Counted from the first letter of the stretch, positions 14,405 through 22,981 are shown. The stretch: DNA of 44,682 nucleotides from JAGOUU01 sp964609155 (GCA_964609155.1 CAZSRF010000017.1:1-44682); one strand, 5' to 3'. Numbers and translations are program-made. The notes: a model not told the origin generated them from the sequence alone.

Positions 14405-16783
14405 CTAAATATTATAAATTTTTAAAATTGCTTGTTCAATATCAGAAATTTTTGGTAAAACATGTTCAGCAGCAGGACCTAATGGGATAAAACAATCTTC
14501 TGCAGTTAAACGCTGTAGATGACAATTAGATAATCTACCTTTTTCTGACAATAAAGTATATAAATCAGTTAATAATTCTTCACTTAATGAACCTGTTCTA
14601 CGACACTCATCAACAATAAGTATTTCTATATTTACAGACTCTTGAGAAATTTCGCTAAAAAAATCATTTAAACTATCTAAAGGCAAAGGTTTTAACCAAC
14701 GTATGTCTATTACACTCATTGTGGTTGGCATTTTATTAAGCACTATTTTTTTATCAATTATATTATTTACTGCCTGCAAAGAATAAATATAACCATTACC
14801 ATAAGAAATTAAAACCAATTCGCTTTTACACTGATTTTGATCTTGGTTTTGATTTTGAACTTGTTCTTGGATCTCACTGGGAGCCTGTATGGATATTGTT
14901 TTGATACCAATATCACCTATATTAAATTTTTTACTATTATCATCAGATTCTGGATATACAGATAAAAATTTAGAAAAATATAAAGCTATTGGCTCAATAA
15001 ATACACATATACGGTACTCACTGTATACTGCTTTAACAATACTACGCCACATAATTACAGCATCATTCGCATTCGACGGACAAGCTATAATAAGGCCTGG
15101 GATATCCCGCAACGAAGCAATTGAGTTATCATTATGAAAATGCCCACCAAAACCTTTTTGATAAGCCAACCCGGGTAATCGAATTATCAATGGATTTGCC
15201 AGCTTACCTGCGGAAAAAAATGATAAAGTCGATGCCTCACCCCTCAATTGATCGATAGCATTATGGATATATGCTAGAAACTGAATTTCTATAATTGGCA
15301 ATAAATCATTTTGTGCAAATCCTATTGCTGTACCAATAATAGTTTGTTCATCTAAAATAGTATCAAATACTTTTTTACGGCCGAAGTATTGTTGTAAATT
15401 AGCAGTAACTCGATATACCCCACCCTTCTTGCCTACATCTTCACCAAATATAACTGCGTTTTTATATTGGGCGAGGGTCTCTGCTAGAACTAACGTCATG
15501 GCCTGACAAAGATTTCTTGGTGTGCGCCAGGTTGGCATAATAGAAGAAAAAATTTCATCCGAATTTTTTTTACTAATAATTCGAGGTGTTTTACGTTTCG
15601 GCTGAGTAGGGAGGACACTGGCCATAACTTCTTTAGCTGATCCTAACTTGGGTTCATTTAAAATATTTTTACTTAAATTAGCAATTTTTTCACGTATACT
15701 CTCGTAAATATCAATAATTTCTCGTCGATCAAGGTATTTATTTTGTAAAGCTAGAGATGCTGTATATAGCAATGGATCTTGACTTTCGTTTTTTTGTATT
15801 TCACTTAAAGACAAATAATGTTGCTCTATATCAGAGCCAGCATGCCCCATCAAGCGAACAGTAACTATATGAAGAAAAACAGGATTTTTTTTTATTCTAG
15901 CTATTTTTTCAGCTTGGTAAGCTTTAAGTATCACATCAAACAAGTTTAAACCATCTGCTTTTAAATAAATAATATTTGTTTGTTTACTCATGCTTTGGTA
16001 TATCCAATCTGTAGGCGTTTTTACGGAAATACCAATATTGTTATCTTCGCAAATAAATACCAAAGGCAAAGGGACTTGCTGATAATTTAGTATTTTTGCA
16101 GCATTGATAGCACCTTGCGCTGTGGAATGATTAAAACTTGCATCTCCAAAACTGCACAATACAACACTGTTAGATGTTATTTTCAATGAGGATGGATTTG
16201 AATCTGAAGAATATTTCAAAATTCTTTTCTGATTAATAGACAAAGCAAGACCAACTGCCTTAGGGAGATGAGAAGCAATAGTACTTGTTTGTGGTGGAAC
16301 ATTGAGTTCTACACTACCAAATACTTTATGTCGGCCATTACTTATTTTTTCTGATTTAGCCGCAACTAGGGATTTTAATTGTTCAATAATTTGCTTATCA
16401 ACCCCTTCGTCACCATTATTCTGGTACGCCCTACTAAGCATAAACGCACCACTACGATAATGAAGTAAAGCCGGGTCTTGAATTTTAAATACATGCGATA
16501 ATGCTATGTTATTTTCATGCCCTGCGCTTGCAATGGTATAAAAACCTAAATTTTTTAGTTTTAAGGCACGAGACAATAAGTCTATATGACGGATTGTAAT
16601 CTGCTGACTAAATAAAGTAATAAATTCTTTTTTGCTAAGTATGTTACCATGTTCAAATTTAGATTCAGAGTTACATTCATCAAACTTTGGCAAATCTCCA
16701 GAGATTATCCTTTTGTTAAAATTCTGATCAATAATCTGCCATCTTTCTAGAGATTGAGTATCTTCAGCATGTTGTAATGACAT
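14405..16783 (-). CDS. Fused E1 alpha/beta subunit of a 2-oxoacid (branched-chain type) dehydrogenase
   Basis: Thiamine-diphosphate enzyme that decarboxylates a 2-oxoacid and passes the acyl group to a lipoyl E2. From the chosen start (792 residues) the alpha part covers about 1-405, with the TPP motif GDASFNH (213-219) through DNN (247-249), YRSGAFMLSRA and RLMGHAGSD. The beta part covers about 430-792 (TWRTPRNLCQAM, FGEDVGKKGGV, RLPGLAYQKGFGGHFHNDNS). The fusion of normally separate subunits is known in some bacteria. The start was moved to 16783 (MSLQHAEDTQSLERWQ); the longer ORF adds 26 hydrophobic residues running into the divergent promoter. There is no Shine-Dalgarno sequence. A Gln-alternating insert lies in the beta half. 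No E2 or E3 gene is in the window, so the exact substrate is open. Confidence 0.88.
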   Translation of the reverse strand: MSLQHAEDTQSLERWQIIDQNFNKRIISGDLPKFDECNSESKFEHGNILSKKEFITLFSQQITIRHIDLLSRALKLKNLGFYTIASAGHENNIALSHVFKIQDPALLHYRSGAFMLSRAYQNNGDEGVDKQIIEQLKSLVAAKSEKISNGRHKVFGSVELNVPPQTSTIASHLPKAVGLALSINQKRILKYSSDSNPSSLKITSNSVVLCSFGDASFNHSTAQGAINAAKILNYQQVPLPLVFICEDNNIGISVKTPTDWIYQSMSKQTNIIYLKADGLNLFDVILKAYQAEKIARIKKNPVFLHIVTVRLMGHAGSDIEQHYLSLSEIQKNESQDPLLYTASLALQNKYLDRREIIDIYESIREKIANLSKNILNEPKLGSAKEVMASVLPTQPKRKTPRIISKKNSDEIFSSIMPTWRTPRNLCQAMTLVLAETLAQYKNAVIFGEDVGKKGGVYRVTANLQQYFGRKKVFDTILDEQTIIGTAIGFAQNDLLPIIEIQFLAYIHNAIDQLRGEASTLSFFSAGKLANPLIIRLPGLAYQKGFGGHFHNDNSIASLRDIPGLIIACPSNANDAVIMWRSIVKAVYSEYRICVFIEPIALYFSKFLSVYPESDDNSKKFNIGDIGIKTISIQAPSEIQEQVQNQNQDQNQCKSELVLISYGNGYIYSLQAVNNIIDKKIVLNKMPTTMSVIDIRWLKPLPLDSLNDFFSEISQESVNIEILIVDECRRTGSLSEELLTDLYTLLSEKGRLSNCHLQRLTAEDCFIPLGPAAEHVLPKISDIEQAILKIYNI
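14831..14869 (-). repeat. CAANNN hexamer microsatellite inside the E1 gene
   Basis: Read on the minus strand, every second codon across 39 bp is CAA (last one CAG), encoding QEQVQNQNQDQNQ in a surface-loop position between two conserved beta-subunit strands. The pattern suggests growth by slippage without loss of frame. Confidence 0.8.
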
Positions 16784-16843
16784 ATATAATGATATAATTA
16801 TAAATTTGAGTAACAATAATAAACATACTATAAAATATTCATT
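16784..16843. promoter_or_regulatory. 60-bp divergent promoter region (E1 / fpr)
   Basis: Only 60 AT-rich bases separate the chosen starts. A TATAAA (16829-16834) points toward fpr, ending 9 bp before its ATG. A TATAAT (16802-16797, minus) points toward E1, ending 13 bp before its ATG. No Shine-Dalgarno sequence precedes either gene, so both mRNAs would have almost no leader. Confidence 0.45.
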
Positions 16844-17596
16844 ATGGCCAGAACGAAACAAATAATGCAGTTAGCCTCTACTAAAAACTTAGCCTCAAAT
16901 GTGCTACATGTTTGCTTAGAATTTCCGAACTCGCCCGATGTTGCGCATACCTTTGACTATATTCCAGGTCAGTTTATAACCTTACATTTTTACAAAGATA
17001 GTCAGGAAATTAGAAGAAGTTACAGTATTGCAAACCCGCCAAATACATCAAAATATCTTGAATTTGCTATTTCATACTTACCTAATGGTATTGCCAGTGA
17101 AGAAATTTTTAATATGAATATTGGTGAACAAGTTGAGATAAGCGGCCCTGCTGGACGCTTAGTTTTACTTGAACAACATCCAAAACGTTATGTACTAGTT
17201 GCAACTGGAACAGGTGTTACACCTTACCGCGCAATGCTAAATCAAATATCAGAAATTATGATAAAAGGTAACACGAGATTTTTGCTTTTATTTGGTATTC
17301 GAACACCAGAGGAATGCTTATATGGACAGGAATTTTTAGACTTTAAAAAAAAGCACCCTAATTTTGATGTGCATTTTTATTTCAGCCGTGAACTACCAAC
17401 AAATACCCAATATGGGAATTTCATACATCAAGGCTATGTGCAAACTGGTTTCAATGATTATGAGTTAAATCCAGAAGGAGATATGATTTATTTATGTGGT
17501 AACCCTGATATGATCGATCAGGCATATGAATTATTAATGTCCAAAGGCTTTACAGCAAAAAATGTACGTAGAGAAAAATATATATCATCTAAGTAA
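16844..17596 (+). CDS. fpr: Ferredoxin/flavodoxin--NADP+ reductase
   Basis: FAD enzyme moving electrons between NADPH and ferredoxin or flavodoxin in the cytoplasm. The FAD domain occupies about residues 8-105 with the RRSYSIANPP (RxYS) motif. The NADP domain has ATGTGVTPYRAM (about 124-135) and the C-terminal YLCGNPDMI segment. At 250 residues it fits the bacterial Fpr class. ATG at 16844 was kept; an in-frame ATG seven codons on is possible, and neither has a ribosome site. It is divergent from the E1 gene. The reduced ferredoxin could feed Bfd-dependent iron release or Fe-S assembly (inference). Confidence 0.9.
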   Translation: MARTKQIMQLASTKNLASNVLHVCLEFPNSPDVAHTFDYIPGQFITLHFYKDSQEIRRSYSIANPPNTSKYLEFAISYLPNGIASEEIFNMNIGEQVEISGPAGRLVLLEQHPKRYVLVATGTGVTPYRAMLNQISEIMIKGNTRFLLLFGIRTPEECLYGQEFLDFKKKHPNFDVHFYFSRELPTNTQYGNFIHQGYVQTGFNDYELNPEGDMIYLCGNPDMIDQAYELLMSKGFTAKNVRREKYISSK

Positions 17597-17646
17597 AACT
17601 AATAATAAACAAAGGCGTAGATACCGTCTCTTAGATCAATAGTACC

Positions 17647-17667
17647 GTTCACCATACTATGGTGAAC
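17647..17667. repeat. Perfect 21-bp palindrome GTTCACCATA-C-TATGGTGAAC
   Basis: Two perfect 10-bp arms around a single central C, located between the convergent fpr and HU-like genes. No U-tract follows on either strand, so it is not an ordinary terminator. It could be an operator, a recombination site or part of a structured RNA. Confidence 0.7.
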
Positions 17668-17673
17668 TTAAAC

Positions 17674-17716
17674 ACAAAGGCTCAGTTCGATTTTTTAAAT
17701 CATACGGAGCCCTTGT
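17674..17716 (+). other. Second stem-loop in the fpr/HU-like intergenic region
   Basis: ACAAAGGCTC (17674-17683) pairs with GAGCCCTTGT (17707-17716) at 9 of 10 positions. Inside it GATTT and AAATC form a second short stem. AATTATAGG and then seven T follow, too far away for a textbook terminator. With the palindrome 6 bp upstream it could be a terminator for fpr or a small RNA. Confidence 0.45.
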
Positions 17717-17736
17717 AATTATAGGTTTTTTTGCGT

Positions 17737-18186
17737 TTATTGCACTAAATCTTTAAGCGCTTTTAAAGCAGTAGCTCTTGCTGCTTTACGAGCAGGTTTA
17801 GCTTTAATAGTCATTGGTTGCCCGGTAAATGGATTAACTCCCTTGCGAGCCTTAGTCGCTTTTTTACTAACGCGGCGCACTTTAATGCCTAACCCAGGTA
17901 AAACTATTTCACCAGATCCACGGTTTTTAAGATGACGTTGTATTTGATTTTTTAATGCTTCAAAAAGATTTCTTACAGCCTTTTTCTCTAACATTGTGGC
18001 ATCAGCAAGATCAGCAATAATTTGTGCTTGAGTTTGCTTTTCAGAAACTGGGGAATCTTTAAGATTCAAACCAGAGCTAGTGTTATTTTTTTTACTTACA
18101 GCTTTTTTTGCTTTAGGAGCAACAGACTTGCTTTTACTTAACTTAGATTTAGATACAGATTTTTTAGCTGTTTTTTTCTTTACCAT
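17737..18186 (-). CDS. HU-family DNA-binding protein with Lys-rich N-terminal arm
   Basis: Nucleoid-associated protein. Residues 1-38 are almost entirely Lys, Ser, Ala and Val (MVKKKTAKKSVSKSKLSKSK) like a histone H1 tail. Residues about 52-149 form an HU/IHF fold, recognised from the QIIADLADATMLEKKAVRNL helix pair, the beta-arm region GEIVLPGLGIKVRR, NPFTGQPMTIKAKPARKA and the C-terminal ALKDLVQ. Standard HU is about 90 residues, so the basic arm is an addition that should increase non-specific DNA binding or condensation. A ribosome site GAGGGGAAA precedes the ATG. The gene is probably monocistronic, convergent with fpr and divergent from fumC. Confidence 0.85.
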   Translation of the reverse strand: MVKKKTAKKSVSKSKLSKSKSVAPKAKKAVSKKNNTSSGLNLKDSPVSEKQTQAQIIADLADATMLEKKAVRNLFEALKNQIQRHLKNRGSGEIVLPGLGIKVRRVSKKATKARKGVNPFTGQPMTIKAKPARKAARATALKALKDLVQ

Positions 18187-18390
18187 TTTCCCCTCACTAT
18201 TAAATATTGTGTTAACTTAGATATATTATAAAAAGACATATAATACAGCTATAATTTACAAAATACTACAGTTTTAAAGAAAAGATAACTTTTTTTGCAT
18301 ATTTATGCGTCAAAAAAAGCAATATCTGAAATAGCTTGCATTATTAATAGATAATATCGCTAATTTAGAGCGCTGAAATCCTTGCTAAAA

Positions 18391-18419
18391 TTGACTTGGT
18401 AACTTTTTTTTTGTAGGAT
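18391..18419 (+). promoter_or_regulatory. Candidate promoter of fumC in a 307-bp intergenic region
   Basis: TTGACT (18391-18396), 17 bp and TAGGAT (18414-18419) lie about 75 bp before fumC. The rest of the 18187-18493 gap is AT-rich, with T-runs (18290-18297, 18404-18412), and must also carry the promoter of the divergent HU-like gene. I see no ORF or RNA gene in it. Confidence 0.5.
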
Positions 18420-18493
18420 TGGCTGATTTATTGATATTTTATAACTTATTTTAACATAGCAAATTAACGCCAAAAAACCTAAATACAGATACT

Positions 18494-19918
18494 ATGAAAG
18501 AATTAAATAACCGCACAAATCTTAACAAACAAGAGTACCGCATTGAGCATGACAGCATGGGAGAGTTAAAAGTCCCGGCAGATGCTCTATATGGTGCCCA
18601 AACTCAAAGAGCTAAAGATAACTTTAGTATAAGCCAGCTACGCATGCCCGATAACTTTATCAAAACTATGGGGTTAATTAAAGCTGCTTGTGCCCAAGCA
18701 AATGAAGCTTTATCAGAGCTGGATGCGAAAAGGTCTGAAATAATAAGTCAAATAGGGCTTGAGATTTATAATGGAAAATACTTAGAACACTTCCCTATTG
18801 ATATTTTCCAAACAGGCTCAGGTACCAGTACTAATATGAATACCAATGAGGTTATAGCTACTCTTGCTAATCAACGATCGGATGAAAATATTCACCCTAA
18901 TGATCATATCAATATGAGCCAAAGTAGTAATGATACAATTCCAACTGCTATTCAAGTGAGTGCAAGTTTAGCAATAACACAAGATTTATTGCCTAACCTA
19001 AAGCATCTAGAAACAACCATATTAGAAAAAGCAAAATCATTAAGTCATATTGTAAAAACTGGAAGAACTCACTTAATGGACGCCATGCCTATTAGATTAG
19101 ATCAAGAACTAGGTGTTTGGGCTGCACAGCTAAATAGTGCACACCAAAGAATTCTATCTTGCCTGCCTAGGTTAACTGCATTATCACAAGGTGGGACTGC
19201 TATTGGTACGGGGATTAATGCACACCCAAAGTTTTCTGAAACATTTTGTGAAAAATTATCTAAATTAAACGCCTGTACATTAAAATTTCAACCTAATAAA
19301 TCATTGTTTGAAAATATTGCTTCTCAAGATACGGCAGTTGAAACATCTGGCCACTTAAAAACACTAGCTGTTTGTTTGACAAAAATAGCTAATGATCTTC
19401 GTTGGATGAATAGTGGTCCACTAGCTGGTCTTGGAGAAATTTCATTACCTGCCCTGCAGCCTGGCAGTAGCATTATGCCTGGTAAAGTTAACCCAGTCAT
19501 CCCTGAAGCGGTATGTATGGTTGCTGCAAAGGTTATAGGTAATGACATGACAATAACTATAGGCGGTCAAGCTGGGAATTTTCAATTAAATGTCATGTTA
19601 CCAGTCATTGCTTATAGTCTTCTCGAAAGTATTGAAATATTATCTAATGCCATGAAATCTCTAGCAGATCAAGCGATAAAAAACTTTATCGTAAATGAAG
19701 ACACCATTAACATTGCTGTTGCCAAAAATCCCATTATGGTTACCGCTTTAAACCCAGTTATTGGCTATGAAAAAGGAGCAAAGATAGCTAAAGCTGCTTA
19801 TCAAAGAAGAATGGCTATTAAGGATATTGCAAAAGAAATGACAGATCTTTCTACAGAAGATCTTGATAGACTATTAGATCCTAAAACCTTAACAGAGGGT
19901 GGTATACATAAAAATTAA
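18494..19918 (+). CDS. fumC: Class II fumarate hydratase
   Basis: Iron-independent fumarase of the TCA cycle (fumarate + water to malate). The signature GSSIMPGKVNP (324-334) and the substrate-contact stretches TGSGTSTNMNTNEV (107-120), HPNDHINMSQSSND (134-147) and TGRTHLMDA (189-197) are all intact. The 474-residue length is slightly longer than usual because of about 10 extra N-terminal residues before the IEHDSMGELKVPADALYGAQTQR family start. No ribosome site supports ATG 18494, so the start is uncertain. It converges on tsaB with 3 bp between the stop codons. Being oxidant-resistant, FumC is often the stress-time fumarase. Confidence 0.97.
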   Translation: MKELNNRTNLNKQEYRIEHDSMGELKVPADALYGAQTQRAKDNFSISQLRMPDNFIKTMGLIKAACAQANEALSELDAKRSEIISQIGLEIYNGKYLEHFPIDIFQTGSGTSTNMNTNEVIATLANQRSDENIHPNDHINMSQSSNDTIPTAIQVSASLAITQDLLPNLKHLETTILEKAKSLSHIVKTGRTHLMDAMPIRLDQELGVWAAQLNSAHQRILSCLPRLTALSQGGTAIGTGINAHPKFSETFCEKLSKLNACTLKFQPNKSLFENIASQDTAVETSGHLKTLAVCLTKIANDLRWMNSGPLAGLGEISLPALQPGSSIMPGKVNPVIPEAVCMVAAKVIGNDMTITIGGQAGNFQLNVMLPVIAYSLLESIEILSNAMKSLADQAIKNFIVNEDTINIAVAKNPIMVTALNPVIGYEKGAKIAKAAYQRRMAIKDIAKEMTDLSTEDLDRLLDPKTLTEGGIHKN

Positions 19919-19921
19919 CTG

Positions 19922-20635
19922 TTAATGCACTTGGCTGTAGGGATTGACGATATATTCTGGAGCAATTTCTGCAGCGTCAAGCATGTTACTGCATTGGTAC
20001 TCTATATTAGCAAGTGAAAAAATGTATTTAACATGCGGCTCAGAATCAAACTCAGAACAATAGATAGGGGCAGAACTATTATAAGATAAATCGTTCCATC
20101 CATTACCAACCAGACTTATTTGATTTATTTGCTCTGCGCTTAACAACTGTAAGGATTTAACTAAACTTTCTTGTGTAACTGCTATTGATTTTTCAGAAAT
20201 GCTAGAAACAACATTAACTGCCTTGTCAAATCTAAATTTACCTAAATAATACACTTTATTATATGCCTTTTGACACACCCATATAATTTTCTCTAATGAG
20301 TTTGTCGCTATTGCGTATTGCTGCGCTAATAATTTTAAGGAATCAATAAGGACTATCTTTTTATTACTACAAAATGCCAAACCTTGGATACAACTTGTAG
20401 CAATTCTGAGTCCAGTAAATCGTCCAGGACCATTACTTAAAACATAAGCATCTATATTATCTAATTTAATTTGATTTTCTTTCAATAACTCATCGATCTT
20501 AGAGAGAATAGAGGAGGCCTGATGACGGGTATTTTCTATAACTTTTGAGCTAACCTTGCTATTATACTGTAGACTAATAGATGTTAAGCTGCTAGAGCTA
20601 TCTATTGCTAATAAATTAGGTATTTTAATTAACAT
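19922..20635 (-). CDS. tsaB: tRNA threonylcarbamoyladenosine biosynthesis protein TsaB
   Basis: Non-catalytic partner of TsaD in t6A37 formation on ANN-decoding tRNAs, with TsaE and TsaC. The ASKHA-type fold is recognised from LLAIDSSSSLTSISL (8-22) and the family signature NGPGRFTGLRI (68-78) followed by GLAFC. At 237 residues it is of normal length (E. coli YeaZ 231). The N-terminus carries a few residues (MLIKIPN) before the usual start. It is probably monocistronic; the porin gene downstream starts a separate unit, and the gap 20636-20754 shows no strong element on its own strand. Confidence 0.93.
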   Translation of the reverse strand: MLIKIPNLLAIDSSSSLTSISLQYNSKVSSKVIENTRHQASSILSKIDELLKENQIKLDNIDAYVLSNGPGRFTGLRIATSCIQGLAFCSNKKIVLIDSLKLLAQQYAIATNSLEKIIWVCQKAYNKVYYLGKFRFDKAVNVVSSISEKSIAVTQESLVKSLQLLSAEQINQISLVGNGWNDLSYNSSAPIYCSEFDSEPHVKYIFSLANIEYQCSNMLDAAEIAPEYIVNPYSQVH

Positions 20636-20712
20636 AACCTATTGTTTAGTTTATATTAGTGTATTAAGCCTAATTTTATCATAATTCTAGTAAATAACAA
20701 AATATCACAATA

Positions 20713-20729
20713 CCCAGCAAAATACTGGG
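20713..20729 (-). terminator. Possible terminator of the porin gene
   Basis: CCCAG-CAAAATA-CTGGG forms a 5-bp stem about 25 bp after the porin stop. On the minus strand it is followed by TATTGTGATATTTTG, which is only weakly U-rich. Confidence 0.4.
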
Positions 20730-20754
20730 CACGACTAAATACTACGGAGTACCT

Positions 20755-22185
20755 CTAGAAAAAGACATCTACGGTTAGTGCTGCAAATTTATTTCTTCTT
20801 CCACTGAATGAATCATTTAATCCGTTAACCACGGAAGGATTCAGGGCAGTGAATGCCGTTGCAGTTGGAGTTGGTAACACATTTGTACTAGAGTATTTCC
20901 CTTGATGTGCAACTTCTAAGCTTACTAAAGTGTCTCGTAAAATATTTACACTGACAGTTCCGCCATACTGATGTTTTACAGGCGATGCAGCTGCACCTTG
21001 AAAAATACGAGAATAATGTAAAACAAAAGCTGTCCCCTTACCAAGGATGTTTGCATCATATTCAAGTTCAGATAAAAAACTTGCCGGTTTAACTGGACGT
21101 CCATTTTGGGTTAGATCATTTTTACTAAAATGAGTTAATGCTTGGACATACTCCCAACGTAAGACCACTGGTCCAACATTTGCGTTTGTGAATAAATCAT
21201 ATGCAGGTACATAATGTGCAAGTGATGCATTATTAATAAAAACTGTTCTAAACACATGCGCATCTGCCAAATTGTTAGTATAACTTACACCTGCTCTGAT
21301 TTTGCTTGGCCAATTATTTATAGCAAAAGGCGTAGTATAAGAAACCGTACCTGCATACTGATCCGCATTATCATGATGCGAATTTTGAGTTTTTCCATCA
21401 TAAAAAGCACCTGAAACATGTAAACCATTTTCTTGATAATAACCAAAACTTATTGCTTGCTCTAATATTCTACCAAGGTTACGTGGAATTGTACCAATAG
21501 ATGAAGTACCTGTACTAAAGCTGCCAAAAGGTACAAACATTTGTCCTGCCGAGGCATAAAAAGGTGATACCTCAAGATTTCCTAAAGTAACAAACCCCAT
21601 TATCATACGAAAAGATTGATCTTTAGTATCATCTGTATCAACGCCAAAATTGGAATACGCAGTTAACCATTTATTTACCCAGGCTGATATATCAAGATTA
21701 GATGCAGTTAAATTAATATTATTATGTGATTTATTTTCAAATAAAGCCTGTGCTTCAACATACCCACTTAATTGCACATAAGGAGAGTGAGGTCCATGTC
21801 TCTCTTGAGCGTAGCTGGCTGTTTTTTTATGTTGTATAAGCAAAGCAAGATCTTTGTGGATATTAGGCTGTAATACTACTAAGTCAGATCCATCATAATT
21901 ACTTCCTATACCAAAATATGGACCCGTACCAACTGCGTTTAAATTTCTTGTTAAATCAACATCTGCAGGCGTTTTATTCACTCCTATAAATTTTTTATTA
22001 ACAGATGGGTCACTATTATCAAAAACACCAGAAATCTCAGATTTATTTACGCTATTTTTTGCGGTAGCCTTGCTAGCATGTACAATCAAAGATGGAGAAA
22101 CCGCTAAAATAAATAAAAAATTAATTACTCTTTTGCGTATCTTTAATTTACTCTTACATATTTTTGATATTTTTTTTCTTCTCAT
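20755..22185 (-). CDS. Outer-membrane porin of the DUF3573 (LbtU/FupA) type
   Basis: Beta-barrel outer-membrane protein related to Legionella LbtU (siderophore uptake) and Francisella FslE/FupA. The N-terminus is unusually basic (MRRKKISKICKSKLKIRKR) before a hydrophobic signal segment (about 20-40). The body is typical of the family: YVQLSGYVEAQALFENK, NLDISAWVNKWLTAYSNFG, and SPFYASAGQMFVPFGSF. It ends VDVFF, with the C-terminal Phe required for barrel assembly. A Shine-Dalgarno AGGAAAG precedes the ATG. It follows the ahpC terminator on the same strand. I see no Fur box in the 93-bp gap upstream, although siderophore porins are commonly iron-regulated. Family assignment is from memory of motifs; the ligand is unknown. 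Confidence 0.8.
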   Translation of the reverse strand: MRRKKISKICKSKLKIRKRVINFLFILAVSPSLIVHASKATAKNSVNKSEISGVFDNSDPSVNKKFIGVNKTPADVDLTRNLNAVGTGPYFGIGSNYDGSDLVVLQPNIHKDLALLIQHKKTASYAQERHGPHSPYVQLSGYVEAQALFENKSHNNINLTASNLDISAWVNKWLTAYSNFGVDTDDTKDQSFRMIMGFVTLGNLEVSPFYASAGQMFVPFGSFSTGTSSIGTIPRNLGRILEQAISFGYYQENGLHVSGAFYDGKTQNSHHDNADQYAGTVSYTTPFAINNWPSKIRAGVSYTNNLADAHVFRTVFINNASLAHYVPAYDLFTNANVGPVVLRWEYVQALTHFSKNDLTQNGRPVKPASFLSELEYDANILGKGTAFVLHYSRIFQGAAASPVKHQYGGTVSVNILRDTLVSLEVAHQGKYSSTNVLPTPTATAFTALNPSVVNGLNDSFSGRRNKFAALTVDVFF

Positions 22186-22218
22186 TTTATTCTTTCCTGC
22201 TACAACTTAAAAACAAAA

Positions 22219-22238
22219 AAGGGCGATCACTCGCCCTT
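22219..22238 (-). terminator. Rho-independent terminator of ahpC
   Basis: A perfect 8-bp stem AAGGGCGA/TCGCCCTT around a 4-nt loop, followed on the minus strand by TTTTTTGTTTTT. It lies 40 bp after the ahpC stop. Confidence 0.92.
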
Positions 22239-22278
22239 AAGCTAACACTTTTAACAAAAGATGTCTAATTATAATTAT

Positions 22279-22884
22279 TTATAATTTTTCGTGATGATTA
22301 CTTAAATAGTTTGCAACTCCTTCAGATGTTGCAACCATACCTTTGCTACCTTCTGTCCAACCAGCTGGGCAAACCTCACCATGTTTCTCGTGGAATTGTA
22401 ATGCTTCGATTAATCTAATAATCTCATCAATGTTACGACCAAGTGGTAAATCATTTACTAATTGTGCGCGTACTACACCATTTTTATCTATGATAAATGC
22501 GGCGCGAAATGCAACCCCTGCTTCTGGGTGTTGCACACCATAAGCTTGACAAATGTTATGTTTGATATCTGCAGCTAGGGTATAATTAACTTTTCCAATA
22601 CCACCACTTTTCATATCTGTATTACGCCATTGATAATGTGAAAAATGAGAATCTATCGAAACCCCTACTACCTCAACTCCCAATTTTTTAAATTTATTCA
22701 TTCTTTTATCAATAGCAATTAATTCTGATGGACAAACGAATGTAAAATTCAAAGGGTAGAAAAATACTAATCCATATTTACCACGGATAGCCTCTTTTAA
22801 GTTAAAATTATCTACAATATCACCGTTACTCAACACTGCTGGAACTGTGAAGTCTGGCGCCGTACGGCCTACTAATACGCTCAT
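22279..22884 (-). CDS. ahpC: Peroxiredoxin, typical 2-Cys AhpC/Prx1 type
   Basis: Thiol peroxidase that reduces H2O2, organic peroxides and peroxynitrite in the cytoplasm. The peroxidatic Cys51 lies in FYPLNFTFVCPSE and the resolving Cys172 in GEVCPAGW. The GGIG segment (residue about 94) and a C-terminal helix with YL are the regions that govern sensitivity to over-oxidation. The length of 201 is normal. AGGAGG stands 8 nt before the ATG. No AhpF is adjacent, so the reductant is unknown (thioredoxin or AhpD elsewhere). Divergent from bfd across 190 bp that includes a Fur box and a 20-bp inverted repeat, so peroxide and iron responses may be coupled. Confidence 0.96.
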   Translation of the reverse strand: MSVLVGRTAPDFTVPAVLSNGDIVDNFNLKEAIRGKYGLVFFYPLNFTFVCPSELIAIDKRMNKFKKLGVEVVGVSIDSHFSHYQWRNTDMKSGGIGKVNYTLAADIKHNICQAYGVQHPEAGVAFRAAFIIDKNGVVRAQLVNDLPLGRNIDEIIRLIEALQFHEKHGEVCPAGWTEGSKGMVATSEGVANYLSNHHEKL

Positions 22885-22981
22885 ATCTAATCCTCCTATT
22901 CTAAAAACAATAAATTATATCATAGATGGTTTTTATTAATACTATTGCTTCTAGTAGAATAGAAATACATATATAACAATT

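Noticed and set aside
16784..16861. N-terminal extension of the E1 gene as a transmembrane anchor
   Set aside because: The 26 hydrophobic residues come from the AT-rich divergent promoter, overlap the fpr start and are not expected for a cytosolic E1; ATG 16783 fits the family.
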